Assembly: GCF_000069225.1 (NCBI RefSeq)
Contig: NC_010407.1
Location: forward strand, 1,674,001-1,738,000
Direction of reading: 5' to 3'
DNA length: 64,000 nucleotides
From: Clavibacter sepedonicus
Lineage (GTDB): Bacteria; Actinomycetota; Actinomycetes; Actinomycetales; Microbacteriaceae
Below are positions 1 to 8,893 of this stretch, piece after piece. The notes beneath the pieces are model-generated. The model was not told where the DNA came from. It saw only the letters and a program-made list of their open reading frames with translations, and searched no databases. The translations under genes and the position numbers were made by a program. Positions within the stretch are counted from its first letter, which is position 1; each line of letters begins with the position of its first letter.

Positions 1-635
1 AGCCAGGAGAGCAAGGCGCCCACAGCGAAGCCGACTGCCAGTGCGAGCACCGGCTCCATCGGTGAGAAGCGCGTGAGCAAGACGAAGATCACGAGGCTAC
101 CCAAGCGGCGCAGTACTAGGTTCGTGACATTGATCCAGGAGTCGCCGTCGGCCAACACGACCCCGAGCCAAGCGTCGGCGTTGCGCTCCGCCGCCGCCCA
201 CACCGCGAACGGGAGCAGCAGCCAGTAGTCCGGGTCCACGGTCATGGCGAGCAGGATGCCCATCACGAGGAGTAAGAGCGACATCGCGAGCGAAAGCACG
301 TTGTTGAGCTTGAGCGCCCTGGTGACGATCCCGTCGCGGGCGTCGCGGGCGCGCTCGCGCACGATGAGACTGGGGAGGCCCAGATCGAGGAGGGTCTGCG
401 GGATGGTGATCACGCCGTAGGCCGCCGAGAAGAAACCGAACTCGGCGGGCGAGACCTCCCGCACGAGGAGGAGCATCGTCGCGGCTTGGATCAGCGCCGC
501 GAGGATCTTGCCGCCGGACACCCACGCGAACTGCAAGCCGATGCGGTCCCGCCGACCGCCTCCGGGGGGCGGGGCGGCTCCCTCGTCGCCGGCGATGTGC
601 GGGCCCCTGTCCTCGATCGTCTCGCTCCCGCTCAA
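1..635 (-). CDS. Wzx-like polysaccharide flippase, 3' end beyond window
   Basis: Reading the minus strand from a TTG start at 635 gives an open frame of 211 residues to the window edge. After about 34 hydrophilic residues come hydrophobic helices of the polysaccharide export/MATE type (for example LAALIQAATMLLLV, then VSPAEFGFFSAAYGVIT and DLGLPSLIVRERA). Flippases of this kind move undecaprenyl-linked sugar repeat units across the membrane. The TTG overlaps the TGA stop of the upstream glycosyltransferase by 4 nt, so the two are translationally coupled in an exopolysaccharide operon. The TTG was chosen because an in-frame stop lies just upstream. The C-terminal half is missing from the window. 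Confidence 0.75.
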   Translation of the reverse strand, partial: MSGSETIEDRGPHIAGDEGAAPPPGGGRRDRIGLQFAWVSGGKILAALIQAATMLLLVREVSPAEFGFFSAAYGVITIPQTLLDLGLPSLIVRERARDARDGIVTRALKLNNVLSLAMSLLLLVMGILLAMTVDPDYWLLLPFAVWAAAERNADAWLGVVLADGDSWINVTNLVLRRLGSLVIFVLLTRFSPMEPVLALAVGFAVGALLSW

Positions 636-2197
636 TACGCCCCCTCACGCTGCAGCACAGCCCGCGCCGTCTTCCACAGGATGACGAGATCCCCGACGAT
701 CGACCAGTTCTCCACGTAGTAGAGGTCGAGCCGCACGCTGTCCTCCCACGACAGGTTCGACCGGCCGCTCACCTGCCAGAGCCCCGTGATGCCCGGCTTC
801 ACGAGGAATCGACGGTGCACCTTCGTCTCGTAGGCCTCCACCTCGCGGGCGAGCGGCGGGCGCGGGCCCACGAGCGACATGCTGCCGTTGAGGACGTTCA
901 CGAGCTGCATCAGCTCGTCGAGGCTGTAGCGGCGGAGGAAGCGCCCGATCGGGGTGACCCGCGGGTCGTCCTTCATCTTGAAGAGCACCGAGTTGCCCGC
1001 GTCGCGCGACTGCTTCTCGAGCTCGAGCAGACGGGCTTCCGCGTCCGTGACCATCGTGCGGAACTTCAGCATCTGGAACGGGCGACCGTTGATCCCGACC
1101 CGCTCCTGCCGGAAGAGCACGGGCCCCGGCGTGCTGAGCCGGATGGTGATGGCGATGGCGAGGAACAGGGGGGAGGCGACGACGAGGATCAGCGTGCTCG
1201 CCACGATGTCGAACGCCCGCTTCGCGAAGAGCTTGGTGCCCTCGTAGCGGGGGGTCTCCACGTGGATGAGGGGCAGGCCCGCGACCGGGCGGGTGTGGAT
1301 GCGGGGACCGCCGATGTCGGTGAGGCTCGGTGCCACCACCAGGTGCTGGCGTCCGGGTTCCAGCGACCAGCTGAGCTCGCGGATCCGCTCCGGGGACAGC
1401 TCGTCGTTGCTGGCGATGACGATGGTGTCGGCGTCGACCGCGCGCATGGCGGCCTGCAGGTCGTCGAGCTTGCCGAGCACGGGGATCCCGGTGCCGGGCA
1501 GCGTGGCCGCGATGACGCCCGAGGGGATGCACGCCCCGACCACGTGGTAGCCGGCGTAGGGCTGGCGGGCGAGCTCGCGGGCAAGGAAGCCCGTGGACGC
1601 CTCGGATCCGATCAGCAGCACGCGGGACGAGTAGCGGCCCTTGGCGCGCTGCACGTTCAGCCACTGCCGCCACATCCAGCGGCTGAGCACGAGCGTCACG
1701 AGTCCGAGCGGCAGCGCGATGATGATGTAGCCGCGCGCGAAGTCGATGCGGCCGAGGAAGGCCACGATGGCCAGCAGCCCGAACAGCCGCACGGTGGCGT
1801 CGAGGATCAGCCGGTACTCCTGCGGCCCCGTGCCCAGCACGCGGTAGCCGCGGGTGCCGTACAGCCCGAGCGCGACCATCCAGCTCGCGATGATCACGAG
1901 CGAGATGAGCGAGTAGCTCACGGCGACGCCCTCGTAGTCGCCGTTGAAGGCGACGTCGGAGGTCTCGAAGCCGAACCACGCGATCTGGACGCCGAAGACG
2001 ACCCAGACGAGGACGAGGAGGTCGGTGACGACGAGGCCGATCGCGTAGGTGCGGCGCCAGTCGTGCGCCCGCAGGCCGTCCGCCTCGGTGAGCGGGCCGG
2101 CGTCCGCGCGCACCCCCTTCGCGGCCCTGTCCGTCATGCTCCGTCGCGTGCCGGTCTCCCGTGCGTCCGCGTCGTGCGTGGCCTTCTGTTCGATCAT
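632..2197 (-). CDS. Polyprenyl glycosylphosphotransferase (exopolysaccharide initiation)
   Basis: 521-residue membrane protein. The N-terminal half holds several transmembrane helices and a CoA-binding-like Rossmann segment (RVLLIGSEASTG). The C-terminal half is a bacterial sugar transferase domain: KRAFDIVASTLILVVASP, then FRQERVGINGRPFQMLKFRT, SLDELMQLVNVLNGSMSLVG and KPGITGLWQVSGRSNLSWED. It should transfer a sugar-1-phosphate to undecaprenyl phosphate, the first step of exopolysaccharide assembly. The ATG at 2197 has a purine-rich GGGGGGA just upstream and starts the conserved protein; an open frame reaching 2416 lacks a ribosome site. Coupled to the flippase at its 3' end. Confidence 0.9.
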   Translation of the reverse strand: MIEQKATHDADARETGTRRSMTDRAAKGVRADAGPLTEADGLRAHDWRRTYAIGLVVTDLLVLVWVVFGVQIAWFGFETSDVAFNGDYEGVAVSYSLISLVIIASWMVALGLYGTRGYRVLGTGPQEYRLILDATVRLFGLLAIVAFLGRIDFARGYIIIALPLGLVTLVLSRWMWRQWLNVQRAKGRYSSRVLLIGSEASTGFLARELARQPYAGYHVVGACIPSGVIAATLPGTGIPVLGKLDDLQAAMRAVDADTIVIASNDELSPERIRELSWSLEPGRQHLVVAPSLTDIGGPRIHTRPVAGLPLIHVETPRYEGTKLFAKRAFDIVASTLILVVASPLFLAIAITIRLSTPGPVLFRQERVGINGRPFQMLKFRTMVTDAEARLLELEKQSRDAGNSVLFKMKDDPRVTPIGRFLRRYSLDELMQLVNVLNGSMSLVGPRPPLAREVEAYETKVHRRFLVKPGITGLWQVSGRSNLSWEDSVRLDLYYVENWSIVGDLVILWKTARAVLQREGAY

Positions 2198-2342
2198 CGT
2201 CCCCCCAAGCCGATGGTGCATCCCCCTGAGGCGCCGTCGGCTCTTGGGATCGAGACTACAGGCGTTGCCGGCGATGCTCGGTGGCGCGTCCGTGATCGGC
2301 CCCGCAGGGCGACCGTCGGGGGACAGGAGGGGACCAGGCGGA

Positions 2343-2630
2343 TCAGATCCGCGTCCAGGTGCCCCCGTCGCGGCGGGTGATGCTGGCCCGGGGGATCTCG
2401 ACGAGCTCGGCGGCACGACCCCGGACCGCGCCCGCGATGCGCTCGGCCGCCGCGTCGTCGTCGGCGGTGAAGCGCACCGTGAGCCGGGGTTCGCCGCGGA
2501 CGACCTGGATGTCGTTCGCCTCGAGGGTGGCGATCCGGGCGGCCTCGTCGTCGGCGGCCGGGAGGACGGCGGCGGGATGGGCGCCCGGTCGGAGCGCGCC
2601 GACGGTCATGGTGATGCGATAGGAGGGCAC
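2343..2630 (-). CDS. Small conserved hypothetical protein
   Basis: 95 residues from a GTG at 2630, starting MPSYRITMTVGALRPG. There is no signal peptide or membrane segment. Predicted alternating beta-strands and an acidic patch (FTADDDAAAERIAGAV) suggest a small alpha/beta protein. It lies between the exopolysaccharide operon and the cold-shock gene on the same strand. I do not recognise the family. Coding is supported by strong third-position GC and a compact fit between neighbours. Confidence 0.6.
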   Translation of the reverse strand: MPSYRITMTVGALRPGAHPAAVLPAADDEAARIATLEANDIQVVRGEPRLTVRFTADDDAAAERIAGAVRGRAAELVEIPRASITRRDGGTWTRI

Positions 2631-2667
2631 GGTCCATGGTCTCGCACGCGGAGGCGCGCCTTAAATG

Positions 2668-2703
2668 GAGAACGGCCCCGACCACATGGTCGGAGCCGTT
2701 CTC
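2668..2703. terminator. Intrinsic terminator-like hairpin downstream of csp
   Basis: GAGAACGGC and CCGACC pair with GGTCGG and GCCGTTCTC around an ACAT loop, with a single C/A mismatch. It lies 43 nt after the cold-shock gene stop on the minus strand and is followed there by a short ATTTAA stretch, so it most likely ends csp transcripts. Confidence 0.75.
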
Positions 2704-2746
2704 GGAAGCTCAGCGTGCTGCGCTCACCAGGGGCGAGCGGGTGGCA

Positions 2747-2950
2747 TTAGAGCGGGCGGATGTTCTCAGCCTGGGGGCCCTTGGGGCCCTGGGCGACCTC
2801 GAACTCGACCTTCTGGTTCTCGTCGAGCGACTTGTAGCCGCCCGTCGCGATCGCGGAGTAGTGAGCGAACACATCCGCGGTTCCGTTGTCGGGAGCGATG
2901 AAGCCGAAGCCCTTTTCAGCGTTGAACCACTTGACGGTGCCTGTTGCCAT
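2747..2950 (-). CDS. cspA: Cold-shock protein, CspA family
   Basis: 67 residues forming one OB-fold cold-shock domain. RNP-1 (KGFGFIAP) and RNP-2 (VFAHYSAI) are intact, after the usual [14 protein letters not shown] start. Proteins of this family bind single-stranded RNA/DNA and act as RNA chaperones. The ATG at 2950 follows AAGGAAA at good spacing. The inferred leader is long (about 110 nt), as is common for csp genes. It stands alone, with its own promoter and a terminator hairpin. Confidence 0.97.
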   Translation of the reverse strand: MATGTVKWFNAEKGFGFIAPDNGTADVFAHYSAIATGGYKSLDENQKVEFEVAQGPKGPQAENIRPL

Positions 2951-3069
2951 GACGATATTTCCTTCAAAAAGAGATGCATCGATCCCGGGACCCGGGACCG
3001 CGGGTCGCCTACCCTCGTGACCCCTCCGGCGGACCGGGCGGATCGTGAGAACCTGACGACTTGTGTCCA

Positions 3070-3075
3070 ACCCTA
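3070..3075 (-). promoter_or_regulatory. -10 element of csp with long leader
   Basis: TAGGGT on the minus strand gives an inferred start near 3063, leaving a leader of about 113 nt before the cold-shock ATG. No clear -35 hexamer is visible. Confidence 0.45.
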
Positions 3076-3208
3076 GCGGGTGAAACCGCGTGAGCGGGGG
3101 ATGCAGGCAGATTCTCCTGCGGTGTTTCCCTCCGTGACGCCATTAGAGGGGGGCGGCGAGGAGCGCGGGCGGCGGCCGGACGTCGGACGCGCGCGCGATG
3201 ATGAGGGC

Positions 3209-4879
3209 ATGCACATCCTGGTCGCGCGGACGCCTTCCGGCGTGCGACTCGTCGACCTCGACGCGACCGGGACCGTCACGGCCACGCGCGACGTCCCCTC
3301 CGCCGAGTGGCCGGCGGTCGCCGCCGCGCGCGAGCGCACCGACCCGGCACCGCGCTGGGTCTGGGACGACACCGCCGTCTGGGCGCGCACGCTGATCGCC
3401 GCGGGTGTCCGCGTCGCCCGCTGCCACGACCTCCGGCTCAGCCACGCGATCCTCCGGCTCTCCACGCAGACGGCCGACAGCGCTCTCGCCCGGCTGCCGG
3501 CTGGCCCGTGGGACGCGGCCGCGCCGGCCGAGCGGGAGCCCTCGGCAAGCGCCACGCTCTTCGACGACCTCGACGCGTCCGATGGTCGCTCGCCGGACGA
3601 GCTGGTGGCCGAGCTCCGCCTGCAGCTCGAGGCGATCGCGGGCAGCGCCGAGTCCGGCCGGCTGCGCCTCCTGCTCGCGGCGGAGTCGGCAGGGGCCCTC
3701 GTGGCCGCGGAGATGTCCGCCGACGGGCTGCCGTGGGACACCGCCGTCCACGACGCGCTCCTGGTCGACCTGCTCGGCGGACGGCCCGCGCACAGCGGCG
3801 CGCCTCCCGCGCTCCTGCGGCTCGCGGCGCGGATCCGGGAGATCCTCGCCGCCCCCGACCTCAACGTGGACAGCCCGCCCGACGTCCTGCGCGCGCTGCG
3901 TCGCGCCGGCGTCGACGCCTCGAGCACCCGGCAGTGGGAGCTGCAGGAGATCGACCACCCCGTCATCGCGCCGCTGCTGGAGCACAAGAAGCTGTCGCGC
4001 CTCCTCACCGCCAACGGGTGGACGTGGATGGAGACGTGGATCCGCGACGGCCGCTTCCACCCCGAGTACGTGCCCGGTGGCGTCGTCACCGGACGCTGGG
4101 CCGCCAGCGGCGGCGGGGCCCTGCAGCTGCCCCGGCAGATCCGCTCCGCCGTCCGCGCGGATCCGGGCTGGAGGCTGGTCGTCGCCGACGCGGCGCAGCT
4201 CGAGCCGCGCGTGCTCGCCGCGCTGTCGGAGGACCGCGCCATGGCCGACGCGGGTCGCGGCACCGACCTCTACCAGGGCCTCGTCGACGCGGGCGTCGTG
4301 GACACCCGCGCGCACGCCAAGGTCGCGATGCTCGGCGCGATGTACGGCGCGACCTCCGGCGAGAGCGGCCGCCTGATGCCGCGTCTCGTCCGGGCGTACC
4401 CGCGGGCCACGGGCTACGTGGAGCGCGCGGCGCGGGCCGGCGAGAGCGGGGGCGTCGTGAGCACCCGGCTCGGCCGCTCCTCGCCGCCGCCCGGCGACGC
4501 GTGGGTCGACGTGCAGCAGATCGGCCGCGCGGGCGAGGCGTCCCCGTCGGACGCCGCCCGCGCCCGCACGTCCGCCCGCGACCAGGGCCGCTTCACCCGC
4601 AACTTCGTCGTCCAGGGCAGCGCCGCCGAGTGGGCGCTGTGCTGGCTCGCCGGGCTCCGGCGCCGACTGGCCGCGCTCGAGCGGCCGGGGTCACGCCCGC
4701 ACCTGGTCTTCTTCCTGCACGACGAGGTCATGGTGCACACGCCGGACGACCGCGTCGACGAGGTGCGGGCTGCGGTCGCCGACGCCGCCGCGGAGGCCGG
4801 ACGCCTGCTGTTCGGCGATGCGCCGGTCGACTTCCCCGTGACGATCGCGGTCGTCGACGACTACGCGCAGGCCAAGTGA
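3209..4879 (+). CDS. Stand-alone family A DNA polymerase with degenerate exonuclease domain
   Basis: 556 residues. The C-terminal half has the family A polymerase motifs: motif A as VVADAAQLEPRVLAAL, motif B as RAHAKVAMLGAMYGA, and motif C as FFLHDEVMVHTP with the catalytic HDE. The N-terminal 200 residues sit where the 3'-5' exonuclease domain would be, but I see no clear DxE or DEDD set, so proofreading is doubtful. There is no 5' nuclease domain, and it is about 300 residues shorter than PolA. Actinobacteria carry this as an extra polymerase beside PolA; its role is likely repair. The ATG at 3209 has GAGG upstream. Convergent with the next gene across a shared hairpin. Confidence 0.85.
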   Translation: MHILVARTPSGVRLVDLDATGTVTATRDVPSAEWPAVAAARERTDPAPRWVWDDTAVWARTLIAAGVRVARCHDLRLSHAILRLSTQTADSALARLPAGPWDAAAPAEREPSASATLFDDLDASDGRSPDELVAELRLQLEAIAGSAESGRLRLLLAAESAGALVAAEMSADGLPWDTAVHDALLVDLLGGRPAHSGAPPALLRLAARIREILAAPDLNVDSPPDVLRALRRAGVDASSTRQWELQEIDHPVIAPLLEHKKLSRLLTANGWTWMETWIRDGRFHPEYVPGGVVTGRWAASGGGALQLPRQIRSAVRADPGWRLVVADAAQLEPRVLAALSEDRAMADAGRGTDLYQGLVDAGVVDTRAHAKVAMLGAMYGATSGESGRLMPRLVRAYPRATGYVERAARAGESGGVVSTRLGRSSPPPGDAWVDVQQIGRAGEASPSDAARARTSARDQGRFTRNFVVQGSAAEWALCWLAGLRRRLAALERPGSRPHLVFFLHDEVMVHTPDDRVDEVRAAVADAAAEAGRLLFGDAPVDFPVTIAVVDDYAQAK

Positions 4880-4897
4880 GCCGCGCCCGGACATGAC

Positions 4898-4927
4898 GAC
4901 GCCCGGCCCCTCAGGGGACCGGGCGTC
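4898..4927. terminator. Bidirectional terminator hairpin
   Basis: GACGCCCGG pairs with CCGGGCGTC, and the stem extends through CCCC/GGGG. It lies 18 nt past the polymerase stop and 20 nt beyond the stop of the convergent small gene, so it can serve both. Confidence 0.8.
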
Positions 4928-4947
4928 GCGGTGTCATGGGGGAGGGA

Positions 4948-5133
4948 TCAGCCGCCGGAGGCCACGTCGCCCTTGTGGTCGTCGCCCTCGCTCGTGTTGC
5001 TGCCGGAGCCGTCGGGGGTCGACTCGTCCGAGCCGCTCTCCGTCGTGACCGAGGAGGAGGCCTCGGTGTGCTCCTCGGCGTGCGTCGTCGTGCCGTCGTC
5101 GTCGGTCGCGGTGCTCTCGTGATCTGTGCTCAT
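4948..5133 (-). CDS. Small acidic Ser/Thr-rich hypothetical protein
   Basis: 61 residues, almost wholly Asp, Glu, Ser, Thr and Gly (MSTDHESTATDDDGTTTH and so on). It is predicted to be disordered, with no cysteine and no membrane segment. A TACGGT hexamer ends 6 nt before the ATG, the arrangement of a leaderless promoter, and no Shine-Dalgarno is visible. That, with the shared terminator, supports a real gene. Function unknown; I do not recognise a family. Confidence 0.55.
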   Translation of the reverse strand: MSTDHESTATDDDGTTTHAEEHTEASSSVTTESGSDESTPDGSGSNTSEGDDHKGDVASGG

Positions 5134-5139
5134 GGTCCG

Positions 5140-5145
5140 ACCGTA
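5140..5145 (-). promoter_or_regulatory. Leaderless -10 of small acidic protein gene
   Basis: TACGGT on the minus strand, 6 nt from the ATG at 5133. This puts the transcription start at or next to the start codon. Confidence 0.5.
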
Positions 5146-5229
5146 CGCTCGCCGTGCACCACGGGGAACCCCGGTCGGCGGACACGCGGCAGACTTGGCC
5201 GGGACCCCGATGGCCGCGAGGATGGGACC

Positions 5230-6093
5230 ATGACCGATCCCGCCACCGTCGCGCCCGCTCCCGCTCCCGCTCCCACCGATCCGGCGGAGGTCCTCGCCGT
5301 CTACCGTTCGCGGCGTGAGCAGATGGTGGTCATGCCCCAGGGCAACCTGGCCCTCGTCAACACGCAGTGGATCTCCCACGACGCCGCACCGCAGCCCGTC
5401 TACGGCATACCCGGCACGTGGTCGCCCCTCGAGCCCGGCGTCTCCGGCCTCCGGGTCCAGGCGACCGCGGCGGACGGCCTCCGCGTCGACGGCGTGCTCG
5501 TCGACGGCGAGGCGATCGTGCGCGGCCGCGACGATCCGCAGCCCTCGTCCGTCGTCGCCAGCGACACCGTCTCGGCGTTCGTGATCGCGAACGAGGAGGG
5601 CACGTACGCGCTCCGCGTCTGGGACGCCGAGTCCGACGCGATCCGCGACTTCGGCGGCATCGACGCGTTCCCGTACTCCGAGGAGTGGGTCGTGAAGGCC
5701 GACTTCACGCCCATCGAGGGGGGCCGCGCGATGGGCTTCGAGCACCTCAAGGACGACGGAGCGACGAAGGACAAGGTCGTGCCCGGCGAGATCACCTTCA
5801 CGAAGGACGGCGTCGACTACGAGCTGGCCGCCTTCCGCGAGGGACGCGCCCTCCTGCTGGTCTTCTCCGACGCCACGAGCGGCGAGTCGACGTACGGCGT
5901 GGGCCGGTTCCTCATGGTCGCGCCGTCGCCCGACGGCACGATCACGCTGGACTTCAACCGCGCCTACCTGCCCCCGTGCGCCTTCAGCTACAACTTCAAC
6001 TGCCCGATGCCGCCCAAGCAGAACCGCTTCGCCGTCCCCATCGAGGCGGGGGAGAAGAACGTGCTCGCTCAGGGCGGCGGCCTGCTGCACTAG
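5230..6093 (+). CDS. DUF1684 domain protein
   Basis: 287 residues. The C-terminal signature of the DUF1684 family is present: LDFNRAYLPPCAFSYNFNCP followed by MPPKQNRFAVPIEAGEK. An N-terminal Ala/Pro linker (APAPAPAPTDPAE) precedes a predicted beta-rich domain. There is no signal peptide and no membrane helix. The family's function is not established. The ATG at 5230 is preceded by GAGGAT. Convergent with the PadR gene with a single base between the two stop codons. Confidence 0.85.
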   Translation: MTDPATVAPAPAPAPTDPAEVLAVYRSRREQMVVMPQGNLALVNTQWISHDAAPQPVYGIPGTWSPLEPGVSGLRVQATAADGLRVDGVLVDGEAIVRGRDDPQPSSVVASDTVSAFVIANEEGTYALRVWDAESDAIRDFGGIDAFPYSEEWVVKADFTPIEGGRAMGFEHLKDDGATKDKVVPGEITFTKDGVDYELAAFREGRALLLVFSDATSGESTYGVGRFLMVAPSPDGTITLDFNRAYLPPCAFSYNFNCPMPPKQNRFAVPIEAGEKNVLAQGGGLLH

Positions 6094-6094
6094 G

Positions 6095-6697
6095 TCAGTC
6101 GGCGGATCCACCGGGAGGCCGGGCGGGACGGCCGCGACGGGGCGCCGTGCCGAGACCAACGGGCCGTGCGCCCGTCGCCCGTGCCTCGCCGATCCGGCGC
6201 TCCGCCGCGTCGAGGAACGCGAGGCGGGCACGCACCTGAGCCTCCTGCGCATCCACGGCGAGGAGCCGCGCGATCACGACGTCGTCGCCGACCGCCTCCA
6301 GCTCGGACCGCGCACGCGCGAGTTCGGCCGCCGCGGCGCGCGAGCTCTCCCGGTGGATGCGCACGACCTCGGCTGCGTCGGCCCCGGGCAGCGACAGCGC
6401 GAGGGCGACCTTGACCAGCAGCTCGTCGCGCGGCCCGACGGTGCCGACGCTCGCCGCGAGCCAGGCCTCGACCTCCGCGGTACCCGCCCGGGTGATCGTG
6501 TACGGCACGTGCCCTGCGTCGTCGGTGGCGCCCTTGACAACGAGCCCGTCGCGCTCGAGCCGGTCGAGCGTGTTGTAGATCTGGCCGACGTTGAGCGGGG
6601 CAGCGGTGCCCGTGCGTCGCGAGAACTCCGTCCGCAGCTGGTAGCCGTAGCAGGTGCCCTCCGTGAGCACGGCGAGGAGCGCGTGCCGTACCGACAT
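6095..6697 (-). CDS. PadR-family transcriptional regulator
   Basis: 200 residues. The N-terminal winged helix is typical of PadR proteins: VRHALLAVLTEGTCYGYQLR, then LNVGQIYNTLDRLERDGLV. The C-terminal part is helical (residues about 90-185) and suits a dimerisation and ligand-binding domain of the longer PadR class. PadR proteins repress genes for phenolic acid or drug detoxification, but there is no obvious target beside it: the upstream gene is the divergent DUF3145. The Arg/Pro-rich tail is probably unstructured. Ligand unknown. Confidence 0.9.
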   Translation of the reverse strand: MSVRHALLAVLTEGTCYGYQLRTEFSRRTGTAAPLNVGQIYNTLDRLERDGLVVKGATDDAGHVPYTITRAGTAEVEAWLAASVGTVGPRDELLVKVALALSLPGADAAEVVRIHRESSRAAAAELARARSELEAVGDDVVIARLLAVDAQEAQVRARLAFLDAAERRIGEARATGARPVGLGTAPRRGRPARPPGGSAD

Positions 6698-6960
6698 GCC
6701 CGCCTCGCCTCCCGGCCCGGCGGGCCGACACCTGGAGCATAGGCATTCCCGGCATGCATCCCGGTCGGACCCGCCGTGGCCTCGGAAGCCGACGTCGCGA
6801 CCTGCTGCGGCGCGTCGCGACCCGCATGTTGCCCGCGCACAGGATCACCCGTCATGATGGGACCCGTCGGCGCTCGCGCCGGCCGCACCGGCAGGTGTGG
6901 AGCTCGTCCATCGCACGCAGATCGTTGGGGAAGACGCATCTGATCGGATGGAGGAGACCC

Positions 6961-7479
6961 ATGGAAGCACCCGTCGCCAACTCAAGACCGGCTCGAGGAG
7001 TGCTCTACGTGCACTCCTCCCCTCGCGCGCTCTGCCCCCATGTCGAATGGGCCGCCGGTCGTGCGCTCGGTCACGCCGTGAACTTCACGTGGGACCCGCA
7101 GCCGGTGCTGAACGGTGCCATGCGCGCCGAGTACTACTGGGAGGGCCCGGAGGGCTCGGGCGCTGCCATCGCCAGCGGGCTCCGCGGCTGGGAGCACCTC
7201 CGCTACGAGGTCACCGAGGACGCCGGCCCCGGCCGCGACGGCGGTCGTTGGATGCACACGCCCGACCTCGGCGTCTTCTTCGCGCAGACCGACACGGCCG
7301 GCAACACCGTCATCCCGGAGGACCGCATCCGGTACGCGCTCGACGTCGCCGGCTCCAACACGCTGGAGCTGCACCGCGAGCTGCGCCTCGCCATGGGCCA
7401 GGCCTGGGACGACGAGCTCGAGGCGTTCCGCCACGCGAGCGACTTCAGCCCGGTCGTCTGGCTGCACAAGGTCGGCTGA
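6961..7479 (+). CDS. DUF3145 domain protein
   Basis: 172 residues, soluble, no signal peptide. It matches the actinobacterial DUF3145 family in order and length: GVLYVHSSPRALCPHVEWAA, then VNFTWDPQPV, EYYWEGPEGSGA and RIRYALDV. Function is unknown. It often lies beside the fatty-acid synthase cluster in this group, as here (fabF is the convergent neighbour). The ATG at 6961 follows a strong GGAGGAG. The 260 bp upstream, shared with the divergent padR gene, shows no operator I can identify. Confidence 0.85.
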   Translation: MEAPVANSRPARGVLYVHSSPRALCPHVEWAAGRALGHAVNFTWDPQPVLNGAMRAEYYWEGPEGSGAAIASGLRGWEHLRYEVTEDAGPGRDGGRWMHTPDLGVFFAQTDTAGNTVIPEDRIRYALDVAGSNTLELHRELRLAMGQAWDDELEAFRHASDFSPVVWLHKVG

Positions 7480-7520
7480 CCCGGGAACGACGCCCGGCGC
7501 GCGGCTCCTCCCCGCACGCC

Positions 7521-7566
7521 GCACGACGAGAGGCCCCGACCATCATGTCGGGGCCTCTCGTCGTGC
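7521..7566. terminator. Perfect 20-bp hairpin between DUF3145 and fabF
   Basis: Two 20-nt arms (7521-7540 and 7547-7566) are exact reverse complements around a 6-nt CATCAT loop. It lies 42 nt past the DUF3145 stop and 7 nt past the fabF stop, so it is a bidirectional terminator ending the fab operon. Confidence 0.92.
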
Positions 7567-7572
7567 GTGCCG

Positions 7573-8814
7573 CTAGACGCTGCGGAACGCGATGACGGCG
7601 TTGTGCCCGCCGAAGCCGAACGAGTTGCTGATCGCGAGCAGGTCGGCGTTCCCCAGCGAGCGGGGCGACGTGACCACGTCGAGCGCGATGTCCGGGTCCT
7701 GCTCCGTGAGGTTGATCGTCGGGGGAGCGGTGCGCTCCGCCAGCGCCTTCACGGTGAAGACGGCCTCGATGGCACCCGCGCCGCCGAGGAGGTGGCCCGT
7801 GGACGCCTTCGTGGCGCTCACGGGGATGCCGTGCACGGCGGCGCCGAACACGCGCTCGAGCGCCTTGTACTCGGCGATGTCGCCGACGGGCGTGCTCGTC
7901 GCGTGCACGTTGATGTGCGAGACGTCCGAACGCGAGTAGCCGGCGCCCTCGACGCTCTGGATCATGGCGCGCGCCGCAGCCGTGCCCTCGGGGTCCGGGG
8001 CCGTGATGTGGAACGCGTCGCTGGTCACCGCGCCGCCCACGAGCTCGGCGTAGATGCGGGCACCCCGGGCCTTCGCGTGCTCCTCGGTCTCGAGGACGAG
8101 CGCCGCACCTCCCTCGCCGAGCACGAAGCCGTCGCGCGCGATGTCGTACGGGCGCGAGGCGCGCTGCGGGTCGTCGTTGCGCTTCGACAGCGCCTGCATC
8201 GCGGCGAACGACGCGATGGGGAGCGGGTGGATGGACGCCTCGGAACCGCCGGCGACGATGATGTCGGCGCGTCCCGCCTGGAGGTGCTCGTACGCGCTGG
8301 CGATGGACTCGGTGCTGGACGCGCAGGCCGAGACGACGGTCTGGATGCCGGCGCGTGCACCGAGGTCCATGCCGACCGCTGCGGCGGGCCCGTTGGGCAT
8401 GAGCATGGGGACGGTCATGGGCAGGACCCGGCGAGGGCCCTTCTCGCGGAGCGTGTCCCAGGCGTCGAGGAGCGTCCAGACGCCGCCGATGCCGGTCGCC
8501 CAGTCCACGGCGAAGCGCAGCGGGTCGACCTCGGGGGATCCGGCGTCGGCCCACGCCTCACGCGCGGCCGTGAGCGCGAACTGGCTGGACGGGTCGAGGC
8601 GCTTGGTCTCGATCCGCTGCATCACCTTGGAGGACGGCACCTTGGCCTGCCCGGCGAAGGTGACGGGGATCTCCCACTTGGCGACCCAGTCCTGCTCGAG
8701 CGTGCTGATGCCCGACTCGCCGCGGAGGAGCGCCTGCCAGGTGTCCTCGGCTGTGCCGCCGAGCGGAGACGTCGCACCGATGCCGGTGACGACGATCTTC
8801 TTGGGGGTGGTCAT
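7573..8814 (-). CDS. fabF: Beta-ketoacyl-ACP synthase II (FabF)
   Basis: 413 residues, the usual length. It condenses acyl-ACP with malonyl-ACP in fatty-acid elongation. The catalytic triad is visible: Cys164 in VVSACASSTESI, a His in NVHATSTPVGD and a His in ATKASTGHLLGGAGAIEA. Last gene of the fabD-fabH-acpP-fabF set on the minus strand, with a strong hairpin after it. Confidence 0.95.
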   Translation of the reverse strand: MTTPKKIVVTGIGATSPLGGTAEDTWQALLRGESGISTLEQDWVAKWEIPVTFAGQAKVPSSKVMQRIETKRLDPSSQFALTAAREAWADAGSPEVDPLRFAVDWATGIGGVWTLLDAWDTLREKGPRRVLPMTVPMLMPNGPAAAVGMDLGARAGIQTVVSACASSTESIASAYEHLQAGRADIIVAGGSEASIHPLPIASFAAMQALSKRNDDPQRASRPYDIARDGFVLGEGGAALVLETEEHAKARGARIYAELVGGAVTSDAFHITAPDPEGTAAARAMIQSVEGAGYSRSDVSHINVHATSTPVGDIAEYKALERVFGAAVHGIPVSATKASTGHLLGGAGAIEAVFTVKALAERTAPPTINLTEQDPDIALDVVTSPRSLGNADLLAISNSFGFGGHNAVIAFRSV

Positions 8815-8893
8815 GCGTGGCGTCTCCTCGACGTCGGGAACAGGGGAGGGAGATGGCCGGCCCCGTGAGCGGGACCGGCCATGCTCCGCGCGG

